A stretch of 64,000 nucleotides of DNA from an uncultured Dorea sp. (GCA_910584615.1 CAJUAM010000014.1:3899-67898); one strand, 5' to 3'; numbered from the stretch's first letter, positions 26,321 through 35,130 are shown. Made by a program: numbers and translations. Notes: generated from the sequence alone by a model not told the origin.

Positions 26321-27370
26321 CTATTGAAATTTGTATATTTTTCTGGCAATCCGGTATCCGTCCACCGTAGCCTTTCTTCCTATCTTTCCCGGAAGGTTCG
26401 TAAGACCGCAGAGAGTCGTGAACCGAAGCCGCCAGTATAATCCCGGATTCTCATCTTTGAGATCCGTCCAGAGCCTGACATGGCGGTTCTTCGCTTCCTC
26501 ATCCCCCTTAAGCAGCAGATGTACGGAAGAGATCGCCATCATGATCGAGATATTCCGGCACATATAATTGGCAAGCTTCGGATGAAGCTTTCTGACTTCA
26601 TTCAAATCCGTGCATTCCGCCACGATCTTCGTTACTTTTATCTGTTGTTCTATCCTTTTGATCATGACCTTCTCATTGACAGACTGGTCCCCTCTCCCAA
26701 GATAATACTGGTACAGATCCAGATTCATATAATAAAGTGTCTCCACAAATGGAAGCGGACGGTAAGCAAAGATATTATCCACATAAAATGTATGCTCAGG
26801 CAGCACAGTCCCGGATTTTTTAAGTACCTTTGTCCGGTATATCAGCGCATGCATGATCAGGTACTGGGAAGGTCTGAAGCTTCCCATATCATCCCATGTC
26901 AGCATCTTTCGCTCAGGGAACACATTTGTGTATCTCATAGTCTTTTTTGTCCCTTCATCCAGATGATTATATGTATAGTTGCACACAATCAAATCCGGAC
27001 AGACATTCCTTTTTTCTGATTCTTCCTGCTCACACCACTCTTTTATCTGTTCTAAAATTTCTCTGTACGCATTTTCTTCCAACCAGTCATCAGAATCAAC
27101 TACTTTAAAATATTTTCCTTCGGCATTCTCTATTCCTGCATTTACACCGGAGCCGTGCCCTCCATTTTCCTTATGTATCACCTTTACTGTATCTGGAAAA
27201 CGCCTGACATAATCGTCTGCGATCTCTCCTGTCCGGTCAGTGGAACCGTCATTCACGACAATAATCTCTACATGCTCCATCAATCCCGCAGGCAGGATCA
27301 TCGAATCAAGACACCTCTCCAGATACTGTTCCGAATTATAGCTTGGTATTGTAATCGTCAGATATTTCAT
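26321..27370 (-). CDS. Glycosyltransferase family 2 protein
   Basis: A 349-residue GT-A enzyme. The N-terminus has ITIPSYNSEQYLERCLDS and VVNDGSTDRTGEIAD (nucleotide binding), followed by GHGSGVNAGIENAEGKY and VDSDDW with the metal-binding DxD. No membrane helix. First gene of the three-gene operon with the permuted NlpC/P60-like and flippase-like genes. The sugar donor and acceptor cannot be read; context suggests a lipid-linked acceptor. Confidence 0.93.
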   Translation of the reverse strand: MKYLTITIPSYNSEQYLERCLDSMILPAGLMEHVEIIVVNDGSTDRTGEIADDYVRRFPDTVKVIHKENGGHGSGVNAGIENAEGKYFKVVDSDDWLEENAYREILEQIKEWCEQEESEKRNVCPDLIVCNYTYNHLDEGTKKTMRYTNVFPERKMLTWDDMGSFRPSQYLIMHALIYRTKVLKKSGTVLPEHTFYVDNIFAYRPLPFVETLYYMNLDLYQYYLGRGDQSVNEKVMIKRIEQQIKVTKIVAECTDLNEVRKLHPKLANYMCRNISIMMAISSVHLLLKGDEEAKNRHVRLWTDLKDENPGLYWRLRFTTLCGLTNLPGKIGRKATVDGYRIARKIYKFQ

Positions 27371-27500
27371 TTCTTTTGTCCTTTCTGCTTTGATTCTCTT
27401 ATGTTTTAAATAAATATATCTTAAAAATCTTAAGAGAAAGATTTCAAAAAACGAAAGAAAAACAAAAGATTATAAAATAATATACAGATGCCCAAAAGGA

Positions 27501-27540
27501 AAGCACCGCAGAAAGACATATATCCTTTCTGCCAGTGCTT
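27501..27540 (-). terminator. Terminator of the metalloprotease gene
   Basis: Imperfect stem AAGCAC-GCAGAAAG / CTTTCTGC-GTGCTT starting 8 bases after the stop at 27548; the T-tract that follows is short (CCTTTTGG). Confidence 0.55.
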
Positions 27541-27547
27541 TTATTGA

Positions 27548-30500
27548 TTATTTTACCTTTACTTTTACCTTTTTAGACAAACCATTCCGGGCAATACAGT
27601 ATACTGTACAAGTGCCGCGTTTTTTACTGGTGATAACCCCTTTCGAAGATACTTTCGCAATGGATGTATTAGATGAGACGTAACGTACTTTTTTCTCAGC
27701 CTTCTTAACATTCTTTCCTGTTACATTCACACTGAGTTTGTATTTTTTACCCTTCTTTATACTCACACTTGTCTTCTTGGGTCTTATCTTTGAAGGATTG
27801 CCGTATTTTCCTCCTTTTGTAATGCTGTAGACAGACAGGGATTTGGCCAGAGTCGTCTTCTTTTTACCGGACTTTTTATATGCTTTGACATAATACTTAT
27901 ACTGTTTTCCCTTTTTTAACTTTTTATGCTTCCATTGAACTGTCTTTTTGCCGACTGTCCGCAAACGCTTATACTTTCCGTCAGATCTTGCTCCGTATAT
28001 TTCATATCCATCGGCTGATTTCACTGAATTCCAACGGATCGTATTTGAAGTTTTGTCAGAAGACACTTTGCAAAGAAGCAGTTTCGGCTCCGCTTCTTTC
28101 TTAGCTGTTCCTGTACTTGGCTTAGCTGTTCCTGTACTCGGCTTAGTCGTTCCTGTACTTGGCTTAGCTGTTCCTGTACTCGGCTTAGTTGTTCCTGTAC
28201 TTGGCTTAGTTGCTCCTGTGCTTGGCGGAGTCGTTCCTGTACTTGGCGGAGTCGTTCCTGTACTTGGCGGAGTCGTTGGTTTGGTCGTTCCTGTATCCGG
28301 CGGGGTCGTCGGTTTAGTCGTTCCCGTATCTGGATTTTCCGGCTTAACAGTGCCTGAGTCTCCCGGTTTTTCCGGTTCTGTAACTCCTGGTTTTTCCGGA
28401 TCCGTACCGTCAGGTTCCGTGGAGGGGGGGACGGGATCACCATAGATAGATTCACTGAAATCCTCTGTCTGAATCAAATATGCTTTGAATATTTCCTGTT
28501 TCAGACGTTCAACCTGCGTCGCCTGCGCGCGAATATTATTAGCGCCGCCCGGCAATACATTAACATTTACCAGATCACTCTCTACAGCCTCTTTCATCAG
28601 CAGACGCATTTCTTCAAAGGTGTTGACCGTAACAGATTTGTCTTTCCATGTAATCGTAACAGGCTTTAACCTGTTGGTTTTTTCGATTCTTCTCTGAAAC
28701 ATTGCCTTTTTAAAATCAGCCATCGTTCCATAAGCACCGCCAAATATCTTTCCTAATATATATTGATCCGACAGGATCACTCCATCCGATTTGGCAGATT
28801 CTTTATATTGGTTGGATATATAAGGAACCATGCCTTCATAATATCCATATTCAGCAAGCAGTTCAAACGCCTGCCGGCGTATCATCACATCGCCGCTTAC
28901 ACCTTTGTCATTCTGCACTCCCGCATAGTTAGCGCTAAAGAGAGGAACGACATAATAACCGTTGTCCGCCAAAGTTCCTGTCGTCTTTGTACCGTCAACC
29001 TCATAACGGGATACGATGATACTTTCACGGATCAGGTCATCGACAGTGTTCAGTCCCTTTGCCTCATCCACAGTCAGCTCTCTTACCGAATCCAGTTTGT
29101 CTACGGATCCTGCTTCTCCCCGATTAGGTCTTTTCTCTGGCTCTGTATCCTCAGTCTGCTCAAGCTTATGGAACCATTTCTTTTTTTCTTCCGCGCTTTT
29201 TGTAAGTATGATATCTGCTTCAGCATAATCCAGGGTATAGATAACATCCAGGATACCGCTCATATAGTCCTTAAGATCTTTTTCACTTTGGAACCGCTCA
29301 GGCTGACCGTTATGATACCGGTCGCCGTCAGACTGGCGGTCATAGATTACATTCAGGTTAAAAGCAGGCGGGTCATTCAGCTCATATGGCTCAAACATTC
29401 CTGTAGTATAAACCTCTCCCCCCATACCATCCCGCAAACCGTGTCCATTTAGCAGTGTCTCAGAAACAAGCATATGTGTCAATTCATGAGCATACGTTGC
29501 AAATCCGCGTTCCGTTAATGCCTTTGATGCATAATAACGAAGACGCGTGCCCTCCGCCACACCGTCCGCAAACATATAAGAACCATACAAATTCAAAGGC
29601 GCAAAAAATTCCCTGACACCCCTCGATGCATTCTCTCCAAATTTATCCGACCACTCACTCTGCGCACTTGCACTGGGGTTATTGGAATCAATCCGCATAC
29701 TATCCACAACAACGCCACCGAGCAGCAGTTCTCCGCTCTTTTCCGGTTTTACGATCCGATGCCAGAAGTCAATAAAAGCACGCTGCTGATTGGCAGCTTC
29801 CTCCAGCTGCTTACGGAACTTTTCCTTCAGCTGCTCATAACGTGCCAGATCCGTCCCTTTTGCTGTCCTGTCTATATAGCAGTCTACGATTCCGTATGTG
29901 ACAGTAGCAGAATTTGCAATCACATAAACACTGTCTTCTGATGCAGTAAGCAGCGGCAGAATGTAGGCACGGGTGAGTGTATTATCATACAGTCTTCTGT
30001 ACAGGCTCTTCCCTTTACTGTCCCAGTCAGAAGACTTCTCCAGTATATACGCACCGCTCTCCTGCAAAAACCACTCATCCAGCGAAGTATCCGGCATCCA
30101 CTTCTGCCTCTTACTCTCCAGATAATCTCCTAATGTATAAACACCCTCAATAAACGGTCTAAACATATAATTAAACACACTGTCATCAGCATTCTTAGAA
30201 ATTTTTAATCGATCTCCACCTGCCTGCCCGACATATATCAACCAATCTAAAATATCCTCTATCCCATTTCTTGGTGCATATGGTGTCCATTTATAAAAAA
30301 GTTCATCTTTAAAATTCTTCTCTCCCATATTGAAATCATAAAGCCGTTCAAAATAAGTAATTCCAAGCAGCAGTTTTTCTTTATTCTGCCGTATCTTACT
30401 GGCATAAAAATCTACTCCTTTAGGTTCCCAACCCTCAGCGTTATCAGCCACTCCCCGGATGATCTCTTCAATATTTCCCTGGACTTCTGCAAATGTCTCT

Positions 30501-30802
30501 TCGTAAAACGTCATATTATCCTGATCGAGTTCTTTTTTAGCTTGATCATCCGTGATGTCTGCAGGATTCTTCCCCTCCCGCTCAGCAATCTCCTTTTTTT
30601 TATCCAATATTTCCTTAGGAGTATACACTGCTGCCAGTAATTTTGCTATTGTTTCATTCGTTCCATAGTCGATCGCCTTAAGCTCCGCTGCCGTCTCCTG
30701 ACTCACTGTCTCTCCAACAGTCGCGGCTTTAGCAGTAAATGGTATAGCAAATAACATTGTCATGATAAATACCGCAGCTGCTATTATTCTTGTCTTTTTC
30801 AT
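27548..30802 (-). CDS. Secreted Zmp/M26-type zinc metalloprotease with FN3 and Ig-like domains
   Basis: About 1084 residues. A signal peptide (MKKTRIIAAAVFIMTMLFAI, cleavage near TAKAA) leads into a large domain with HELTH at 439-443 and Glu463 twenty residues on, the zinc site of the IgA1 protease/ZmpB-ZmpC class (M26). A Pro/Thr-rich linker with tandem repeats (about 830-935) is followed by a fibronectin type III-like domain and a C-terminal Lys-rich Big_2-like domain. There is no LPXTG anchor; the basic C-terminal modules may bind the wall. AAGGAGG precedes ATG 30802. Targets of such enzymes include IgA, mucins and surface proteins, so a host- or mucin-facing role is inferred. Monocistronic, with its own promoter and a leader of about 130 bases. 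Confidence 0.82.
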   Translation of the reverse strand: MKKTRIIAAAVFIMTMLFAIPFTAKAATVGETVSQETAAELKAIDYGTNETIAKLLAAVYTPKEILDKKKEIAEREGKNPADITDDQAKKELDQDNMTFYEETFAEVQGNIEEIIRGVADNAEGWEPKGVDFYASKIRQNKEKLLLGITYFERLYDFNMGEKNFKDELFYKWTPYAPRNGIEDILDWLIYVGQAGGDRLKISKNADDSVFNYMFRPFIEGVYTLGDYLESKRQKWMPDTSLDEWFLQESGAYILEKSSDWDSKGKSLYRRLYDNTLTRAYILPLLTASEDSVYVIANSATVTYGIVDCYIDRTAKGTDLARYEQLKEKFRKQLEEAANQQRAFIDFWHRIVKPEKSGELLLGGVVVDSMRIDSNNPSASAQSEWSDKFGENASRGVREFFAPLNLYGSYMFADGVAEGTRLRYYASKALTERGFATYAHELTHMLVSETLLNGHGLRDGMGGEVYTTGMFEPYELNDPPAFNLNVIYDRQSDGDRYHNGQPERFQSEKDLKDYMSGILDVIYTLDYAEADIILTKSAEEKKKWFHKLEQTEDTEPEKRPNRGEAGSVDKLDSVRELTVDEAKGLNTVDDLIRESIIVSRYEVDGTKTTGTLADNGYYVVPLFSANYAGVQNDKGVSGDVMIRRQAFELLAEYGYYEGMVPYISNQYKESAKSDGVILSDQYILGKIFGGAYGTMADFKKAMFQRRIEKTNRLKPVTITWKDKSVTVNTFEEMRLLMKEAVESDLVNVNVLPGGANNIRAQATQVERLKQEIFKAYLIQTEDFSESIYGDPVPPSTEPDGTDPEKPGVTEPEKPGDSGTVKPENPDTGTTKPTTPPDTGTTKPTTPPSTGTTPPSTGTTPPSTGATKPSTGTTKPSTGTAKPSTGTTKPSTGTAKPSTGTAKKEAEPKLLLCKVSSDKTSNTIRWNSVKSADGYEIYGARSDGKYKRLRTVGKKTVQWKHKKLKKGKQYKYYVKAYKKSGKKKTTLAKSLSVYSITKGGKYGNPSKIRPKKTSVSIKKGKKYKLSVNVTGKNVKKAEKKVRYVSSNTSIAKVSSKGVITSKKRGTCTVYCIARNGLSKKVKVKVK
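28093..28345 (-). repeat. 21-bp tandem repeat coding for a Pro/Thr/Lys linker
   Basis: On the minus strand, seven-codon units reading PSTGTTK or PSTGTAK, and related TTPPSTG/TTPPDTG units, repeat about ten times with little change at the DNA level. The phrase TTCCTGTACTTGG recurs on the plus strand. It forms the flexible linker of the metalloprotease and is prone to length change. Confidence 0.9.
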
Positions 30803-31127
30803 CCGCCATCCTCCTTGATCATACCTTTTTAGACACTGGATACCCCTATCCATATTATACGGCAACCTCATATCTTTGTTATTGCTGACCGCCTGTGTTC
30901 TGACACGATCAGCAAAGAAATATCTATCGGTCTTTGTATTCTTATTGTAAATTTTTTATGCCACTGTGTCAAATGATATTTGCCGGAAAACTTTGTATTA
31001 TATTGTACTGGTTTGCACGATTATTCCTCTTTTCTATCCTGTATGAGCAAGTATAATACAGCCCGGTTTCATATTGTTTATATTAAGAAGTGCCCTGCCG
31101 AATGCCGGCTGGAGTATTTTTATTAAG
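30803..31127. other. Intergenic region between metalloprotease and Crp/Fnr genes
   Basis: Contains the metalloprotease promoter and an untranslated leader of about 130 bases. A hairpin candidate is GACCGCCTGTGTTCTGACACGATC near 30889-30912. No gene seen. Confidence 0.5.
30944..30972 (-). promoter_or_regulatory. Sigma-A promoter of the metalloprotease gene
   Basis: TTGACA (30972-30967) and TACAAT (30949-30944), with a 17-base spacer, on the minus strand. Confidence 0.65.
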
Positions 31128-31790
31128 TTATTGCAGCAAAACGAAATGATTTTTATTAAAGTCCAGCAATCCCTCTTTGCGCATTTTTCCCAATTCAAGA
31201 GACAGTCCGCTTCTTTCAACCGAAAGATAATCCGCAAGCTGCTGGCGGGAATACGGAATATCAAACTCATAATTTTTGCACTGCCGGGCCATTACAGATA
31301 AATAAGACAAAAGCTTTGCCCTGGTTGTACGCTGCCCCAAATGAGCCAGTTTTTCGTTTTGCCGCAGATTTTTCACAGCCAAAGCAGAAAGTAAATTCTG
31401 TATCATTTTATTGTGATGAGAGCAGCTTGCCGAACAGGTCTGCAATACTTTTTTTACATTCAAAAACAGAATCCTGCATGGAGTCTGGGCAATTACGCTT
31501 ACGTTCAAAACAGCCTCCGGCGCGCAGGCAAATGCTTCCGCAAAAGTCTGCCCTTGTGTAAAAAATGAAACAATATTACGGTTTCCCCAGAAATCCTCCT
31601 GAATAACCAGTACACACCCGGAAAGTACAATACCAAGGGAGCCGGTAGTATCACCAGCCCGAAAAATATAAGTTTCTTTTTTGAAGTCTTTTTCTCTGGC
31701 TTCCAGACAGGAAAGCATATCACTTACTTCCGTCTCCGCAATATCCGAAAAAAGCGAAGATGTACATATAATTTCTAAAAATTCTTTCAT
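31128..31790 (-). CDS. Crp/Fnr family transcriptional regulator
   Basis: A 220-residue regulator with an N-terminal cyclic-nucleotide-binding-like domain (IFRAGDTTGSLGIVLSGCVLV) and a C-terminal Crp-type helix-turn-helix (YSRQQLADYLSVERSGLSLELGKM). It has several Cys but not in the FNR CxxxCxxC pattern, so a [4Fe-4S] sensor cannot be claimed. GGAGGTGG precedes ATG 31790. Divergent from the ferredoxin gene, with a palindrome between them at the place expected for activation of the ferredoxin promoter. Relatives that control redox or NO response (HcpR-like) have this kind of neighbourhood. Confidence 0.9.
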   Translation of the reverse strand: MKEFLEIICTSSLFSDIAETEVSDMLSCLEAREKDFKKETYIFRAGDTTGSLGIVLSGCVLVIQEDFWGNRNIVSFFTQGQTFAEAFACAPEAVLNVSVIAQTPCRILFLNVKKVLQTCSASCSHHNKMIQNLLSALAVKNLRQNEKLAHLGQRTTRAKLLSYLSVMARQCKNYEFDIPYSRQQLADYLSVERSGLSLELGKMRKEGLLDFNKNHFVLLQ

Positions 31791-31801
31791 TTTCCACCTC
31801 C

Positions 31802-31815
31802 GTTGAAAATTCAAC
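31802..31815 (+). promoter_or_regulatory. Candidate operator for the Crp/Fnr regulator
   Basis: GTTGAA-AA-TTCAAC, a perfect 6-2-6 palindrome, centred at 31808.5. The TTGA half sites are 4 bases apart, while classic FNR/CRP sites have 6, so it is a variant. It is about 41.5 bases before the predicted ferredoxin start point. Confidence 0.6.
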
Positions 31816-31837
31816 AGACTTGTTGATCGTATTGTAA

Positions 31838-31843
31838 TATAAT
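31838..31843 (+). promoter_or_regulatory. -10 box of the ferredoxin promoter
   Basis: TATAAT at 31838-31843 with no good -35 box at the right place (the position has CAGACT). A weak -35 and an operator near -41.5 fit a class II activated promoter. Confidence 0.6.
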
Positions 31844-31878
31844 CAGCAAAACAAAGCAAGTCAGGAGGTTATAATATT

Positions 31879-32577
31879 ATGAAAAGAAAGATTATCAATA
31901 TTGAAGAAGAGAAATGCAACGGCTGCGGTGCATGCGCCAAATCCTGCCACGAGGGGGCCATTGTAATGATAAACAGCAAAGCAAAGTTAATTCGCGACGA
32001 CTACTGCGATGGATTGGGCGATTGTCTGCCTGTCTGTCCTACCGGGGCGATTTCTGTTATAGAACGTGAAGCGGCGCCTTACAATGAAGCCGCTGTGCAG
32101 GAAAAAAACAAGAAACAGCAGCCAGAAGTTTTGCCTTTCACTTGTCCGGGGTCAAAAGTCCGAACGATTAAGCACAGTGAAAATACATGTGCTGCTTCTC
32201 ACAAAGAAAGTCCAAGTCAGCTTTCCCAGTGGCCGGTACAGATAAAACTGCTTCCAGCCAACGCGCCCTGCTTTCATGAAGCCAAACTGCTTATTGCGGC
32301 AGACTGCACCGCATATGCTTATGCCGGGTTTCATGAGAAATTTATCAAAGGACGTATCACCCTTATAGGCTGTCCGAAGCTGGACAATATAGATTATTCC
32401 GAAAAGCTGACGGAAATCATTCGATACAATGACATAAAACAGATAACTATCGTCCGTATGGAAGTCCCTTGCTGCGGCGGGCTGGAAAACGCAGTGAAAA
32501 CTGCCCTGGAAAACAGCGGTAAACTTATCCCATGGCAGGTTGTCACGATTTCCGCTGACGGAAAAATTTTAGATTAA
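31879..32577 (+). CDS. 4Fe-4S ferredoxin-type protein with cysteine-containing C-terminal domain
   Basis: A 232-residue protein. The N-terminal ferredoxin part has CNGCGACAKSCHEGA (complete cluster motif) and CDGLGDCLPVCPTGA, in which Leu replaces one expected Cys, so the second cluster may be 3Fe-4S or altered. A hydrophilic linker follows, then a C-terminal domain with PANAPCFHEAKLLIAADC, IGCPKLDN and VPCCGG. Proteins of this build are linked with Hcp-type stress response and electron transfer in anaerobes, but the function is not established. AGGAGG precedes the ATG. Divergent from the Crp/Fnr gene. Confidence 0.85.
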   Translation: MKRKIINIEEEKCNGCGACAKSCHEGAIVMINSKAKLIRDDYCDGLGDCLPVCPTGAISVIEREAAPYNEAAVQEKNKKQQPEVLPFTCPGSKVRTIKHSENTCAASHKESPSQLSQWPVQIKLLPANAPCFHEAKLLIAADCTAYAYAGFHEKFIKGRITLIGCPKLDNIDYSEKLTEIIRYNDIKQITIVRMEVPCCGGLENAVKTALENSGKLIPWQVVTISADGKILD

Positions 32578-32616
32578 GGCAAGAAACAGGCTTGAAAGAA
32601 TTGGCAAAAAATACCA

Positions 32617-32656
32617 ACCATCCATTTATTTTTCTCTTTCTGATGGTTGGTATTTA
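32617..32656 (-). terminator. Terminator between ferredoxin and Uma2 genes
   Basis: TACCAACCAT / ATGGTTGGTA perfect 10-bp stem with a 20-base loop; minus strand T-run follows. A degenerate copy lies at 33515-33552. Confidence 0.7.
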
Positions 32657-32698
32657 GTCAAATTCTATTCTGGTAGTGACCAGCTATTACAAAAAACA

Positions 32699-33238
32699 TT
32701 ACTCATCTGATACCTTTATTGAAAAATCTTCATATATCCCAGCAGGAACATCATCACCAAAAGAATACTGATCCATTGTTTCTTTTTCAAAATTATATAC
32801 TGTCACAATTTGTCTATCAGGATCAACCACCCAATATTCCCTGACACCCGCTGTACGATATTTAAATAATTTTTTATAATAATCCATCTGCCTGCTGCTT
32901 GGAGACACTATTTCAATAATCCAGTCAGGCGCACCGTTACAGCCTTTGTCGGTAAGTTTAGACTGATCACAGATAATAGAAATGTCGGGTTCCACATAGT
33001 TGCGGTCATCCTCATTTAAGAATACTGCAAAGGGAGACGGAATTACCTTACATTCACCATTATTACTTTGGATATAGCTTTTTATCTGATATGACAGATC
33101 CATTACAAGCATTTGGTGTTTTGTATTTGGTGGAGCCATATTATAAATCTGTCCGTCAATTAATTCCGCACGTTCTCCTTCAGGCAACGTATATATGTCT
33201 TCTATTGTATAGGTTTCCTGTTTTCTTACTACATTCAT
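32699..33238 (-). CDS. Uma2 family endonuclease-like protein (copy 1)
   Basis: A 179-residue PD-(D/E)XK-type protein of the Uma2 (DUF820) family, with PEGERAELIDGQIYNMAPPN, the EPDISIICD motif (Asp/Glu metal ligands) and DWIIEIVSPSS..D...K...Y. AGGAGG lies before ATG 33238. These are common in large numbers in some genomes and are nuclease-like, but the cellular role is not known. A near copy is at 34582-35130 with the same first residues and the same upstream DNA, so this is a local duplication. Confidence 0.9.
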   Translation of the reverse strand: MNVVRKQETYTIEDIYTLPEGERAELIDGQIYNMAPPNTKHQMLVMDLSYQIKSYIQSNNGECKVIPSPFAVFLNEDDRNYVEPDISIICDQSKLTDKGCNGAPDWIIEIVSPSSRQMDYYKKLFKYRTAGVREYWVVDPDRQIVTVYNFEKETMDQYSFGDDVPAGIYEDFSIKVSDE

Positions 33239-33310
33239 TGGCCGCGCCTCCTGTTCTTAAGGATATTATAGGGTATTTTTCTTTTGAGTACAACTGGTTA
33301 TTATGGTTTC
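33129..33310. repeat. Direct repeat, copy 1 (Uma2 5' region)
   Basis: About 180 bp covering the first codons and upstream DNA of Uma2 copy 1 match 35020-35201 closely, up to CAACTGGTTATT. The match continues into the promoter area, pointing to duplication of the whole 5' block. Confidence 0.8.
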
Positions 33311-33514
33311 GTGGGTCCATACAGAAAATACGTATTTTTCAATGTTTTTCATGTTTTAAAGTGTGGGAAACAGCGTGTTTTCGTTGGGACCGTTCACATA
33401 GGTATTTGCTGTTCTTTATTGGCTCCATATTCCGTTGTGGTCTAAATTCAATTGCTTTTATACTTCCTCCCGTTCCTTTTTCATGGTTTATATCTTTATA
33501 TCTTAAGACAAAAT

Positions 33515-33552
33515 ACCAACCACCAGTTTATTCTTCTCTTTCTGATGGTTGG
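33515..33552 (-). repeat. Degenerate copy of the Uma2 terminator
   Basis: ACCAACCA..., CTCTTTCTGATGGTTGGT closely matches the hairpin at 32617-32656, including its loop (TTCTCTTTCTG). It lies just after the broken gene at 33561. Confidence 0.7.
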
Positions 33553-33560
33553 TTGTTAAC

Positions 33561-33990
33561 TTACTGATTCAATGACAAAGTATTAATATTTTCACGTATT
33601 GTTATAGTATCTTTATAAACATCGTCTGCTTTTGGTGGTGTATATATATTCTATTTTAGGCTGAGATTCAAATATTTCTCCATTTTCTCCTTTAATTTTT
33701 CTCCATTCACTAAATAGCTTATAATCCGTTTCTAAGTCTTGTAAACTTTTTTTATTGCTAGTTCACTTGTGAGAGTTCCGTCAATCATTACATAATCCAT
33801 TTCCTGTTCATCAAGGTTTTCTTGTGTTGACACAACTATCTCTCCATCATCATTTTTTACCTCAAATTTATATTTTATATCTTGAGGGACATATTCTGGA
33901 GATACTACAAAATAATATATCCACCATTGCTCAGTAGTATCTAAAATTACTAACGAAAAATCATCAATTTTTCTCTCTTTAATTTAAATC
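33561..33990 (-). pseudogene. Broken gene of unknown family
   Basis: On the minus strand, three frames join into one protein-like sequence: DTTEQWWIYYFVVSPEYVPQ, then LETDYKLFSEWRKIKG, then PPKADDVYKDTITI, ending in TAA at 33563-33561. At least two frameshifts and no start codon. Beta-rich with many aromatic residues. I do not recognise the family; it may have been a toxin-immunity or surface protein fragment. Confidence 0.5.
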
Positions 33991-34214
33991 CAAATCATCC
34001 CCAAATAACGGCCATAGATCCCACAATATAGGGCAGCAAATGTCCATCATGGACATACACAAATATAGCCACCAACTAATACCAATAGTTGACGGCGCTT
34101 TTAAATAACTGCTAATCACTTTTTAAGGGCGGCCACTTTCTTGGTCTCCCTTATATCTATATATATCATATCACGAGGATCGTATCAAGAAATTAATTGA
34201 TTTTCTGTTCCTGT
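33991..34214. other. Decayed DNA upstream of the broken gene
   Basis: A short open fragment on the minus strand (about 34115-33983, ISWWLYLCMSMMDICCP...) runs directly into the start of the broken gene in another frame and may be its N-terminal part. A palindrome GTCCATGATGGAC is at about 34050. No intact gene. Confidence 0.35.
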
Positions 34215-34509
34215 TCAAAGACTTCTCATGATTGCAAGAGCAGCTGTTTTGGTTACAACAACTGTATCAATAAGATCTTCTAATTCTGCCAAGTTTTTCT
34301 GATATCCCCGGTATAAATAATCTCGTTGCATTCTATACACTCATAGTAAGGAACATTACGCACAATCAAAAGGCAATTTCCTAAGTCTGTTACAATTCCA
34401 GAATATCATCAATACTTATATTTCGTTCATATAAACAAATTCTAGCATGTTCTGTTATTGCTATGTTTTCAGGCTTATTTAACGCCTTTAACTGTTCTAT
34501 TGTTATCAT
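34215..34509 (-). pseudogene. Remnant of a DUF4258 toxin / MqsA-like antitoxin pair
   Basis: From ATG 34509 the frame reads MITIEQLKALNKPENIAITE..ARICLYERNIS, the start of a DUF4258 (MqsR-like) toxin, but stops at TAA after about 39 codons, where a full toxin has about 85-90. The next frame continues with TDLGNCLLIVRNVPYYECIE and CNEIIYTGDI, the middle and end of a YgiT/MqsA-type antitoxin with only one CxxC pair. The antitoxin's N-terminal zinc-binding CxxC and the end of the toxin are missing, so a deletion fused them. Inactive. Confidence 0.65.
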
Positions 34510-34581
34510 TTTATACCAACTCTTATTAAATATACTATCTATTACTTGAAACCCAATCCTTTATACGTCTATATATCGCAA

Positions 34582-35130
34582 TTATTCAACACTTATTTCC
34601 GCAAAATCAATTTCAAAATCTTCGTATATTCCAGCTTTTACTTTATCCGATAAAGAATATTCTTCAAATGTATCATGCTCAAAATTATAAACTATGATCT
34701 GTTGTTTCATCGGATCAATAATCCAATACTCCCTAACACCTGCCGTCCTATATTTGAAAAGCTTCTTATTGTAATCCATTGAACGACTTGTAGGTGATAC
34801 AATCTCTATAATCCAATCAGGTGCGCCTTTACACCCATCGTCTATAAGTTTGTTTTTATCACAGATTACAGATATATCAGGCTCAAGGTATATATCATTA
34901 TTCGCATTCAAAAATACTGCAAAGGGAGCTGAGTACACTTCACATTCTCCACTCTTGCTGTCAATATAATTTGCTATCACCTGATGCAATTTCCCGCTTA
35001 TCCTTTGATGTCTTCTGTTTGGTGGAGCCATATCATAAATTTTTCCGTCAATCAATTCCGCACGTTCTCCTTCAGGCAACGCATATATGTCTTCTATTGT
35101 ATAGGTTTCCTGTTTTCTTACTGCATTCAT
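34582..35130 (-). CDS. Uma2 family endonuclease-like protein (copy 2)
   Basis: 182 residues, same family as 32699-33238: AELIDGKIYDMAPPN, EPDISVICD and DWIIEIVSPTSRSMDYNKKLFKY are all intact. The two proteins are nearly identical at the N-terminus and in the C-terminal core but differ in the middle and at the end, indicating divergence after duplication. ATG 35130 follows AGGAGG at eight bases; a GTG at 35139 lies on top of the ribosome site. Confidence 0.9.
   Translation of the reverse strand: MNAVRKQETYTIEDIYALPEGERAELIDGKIYDMAPPNRRHQRISGKLHQVIANYIDSKSGECEVYSAPFAVFLNANNDIYLEPDISVICDKNKLIDDGCKGAPDWIIEIVSPTSRSMDYNKKLFKYRTAGVREYWIIDPMKQQIIVYNFEHDTFEEYSLSDKVKAGIYEDFEIDFAEISVE

Noticed and set aside
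28093..28345. Possible CRISPR array
   Set aside because: Repeats are 21 bp, adjacent with no spacers, and lie in frame in a coding linker.
27948..28445. Plus-strand frame rich in VLGLVVPVLG
   Set aside because: Antisense product of the 21-bp repeats in the metalloprotease gene.
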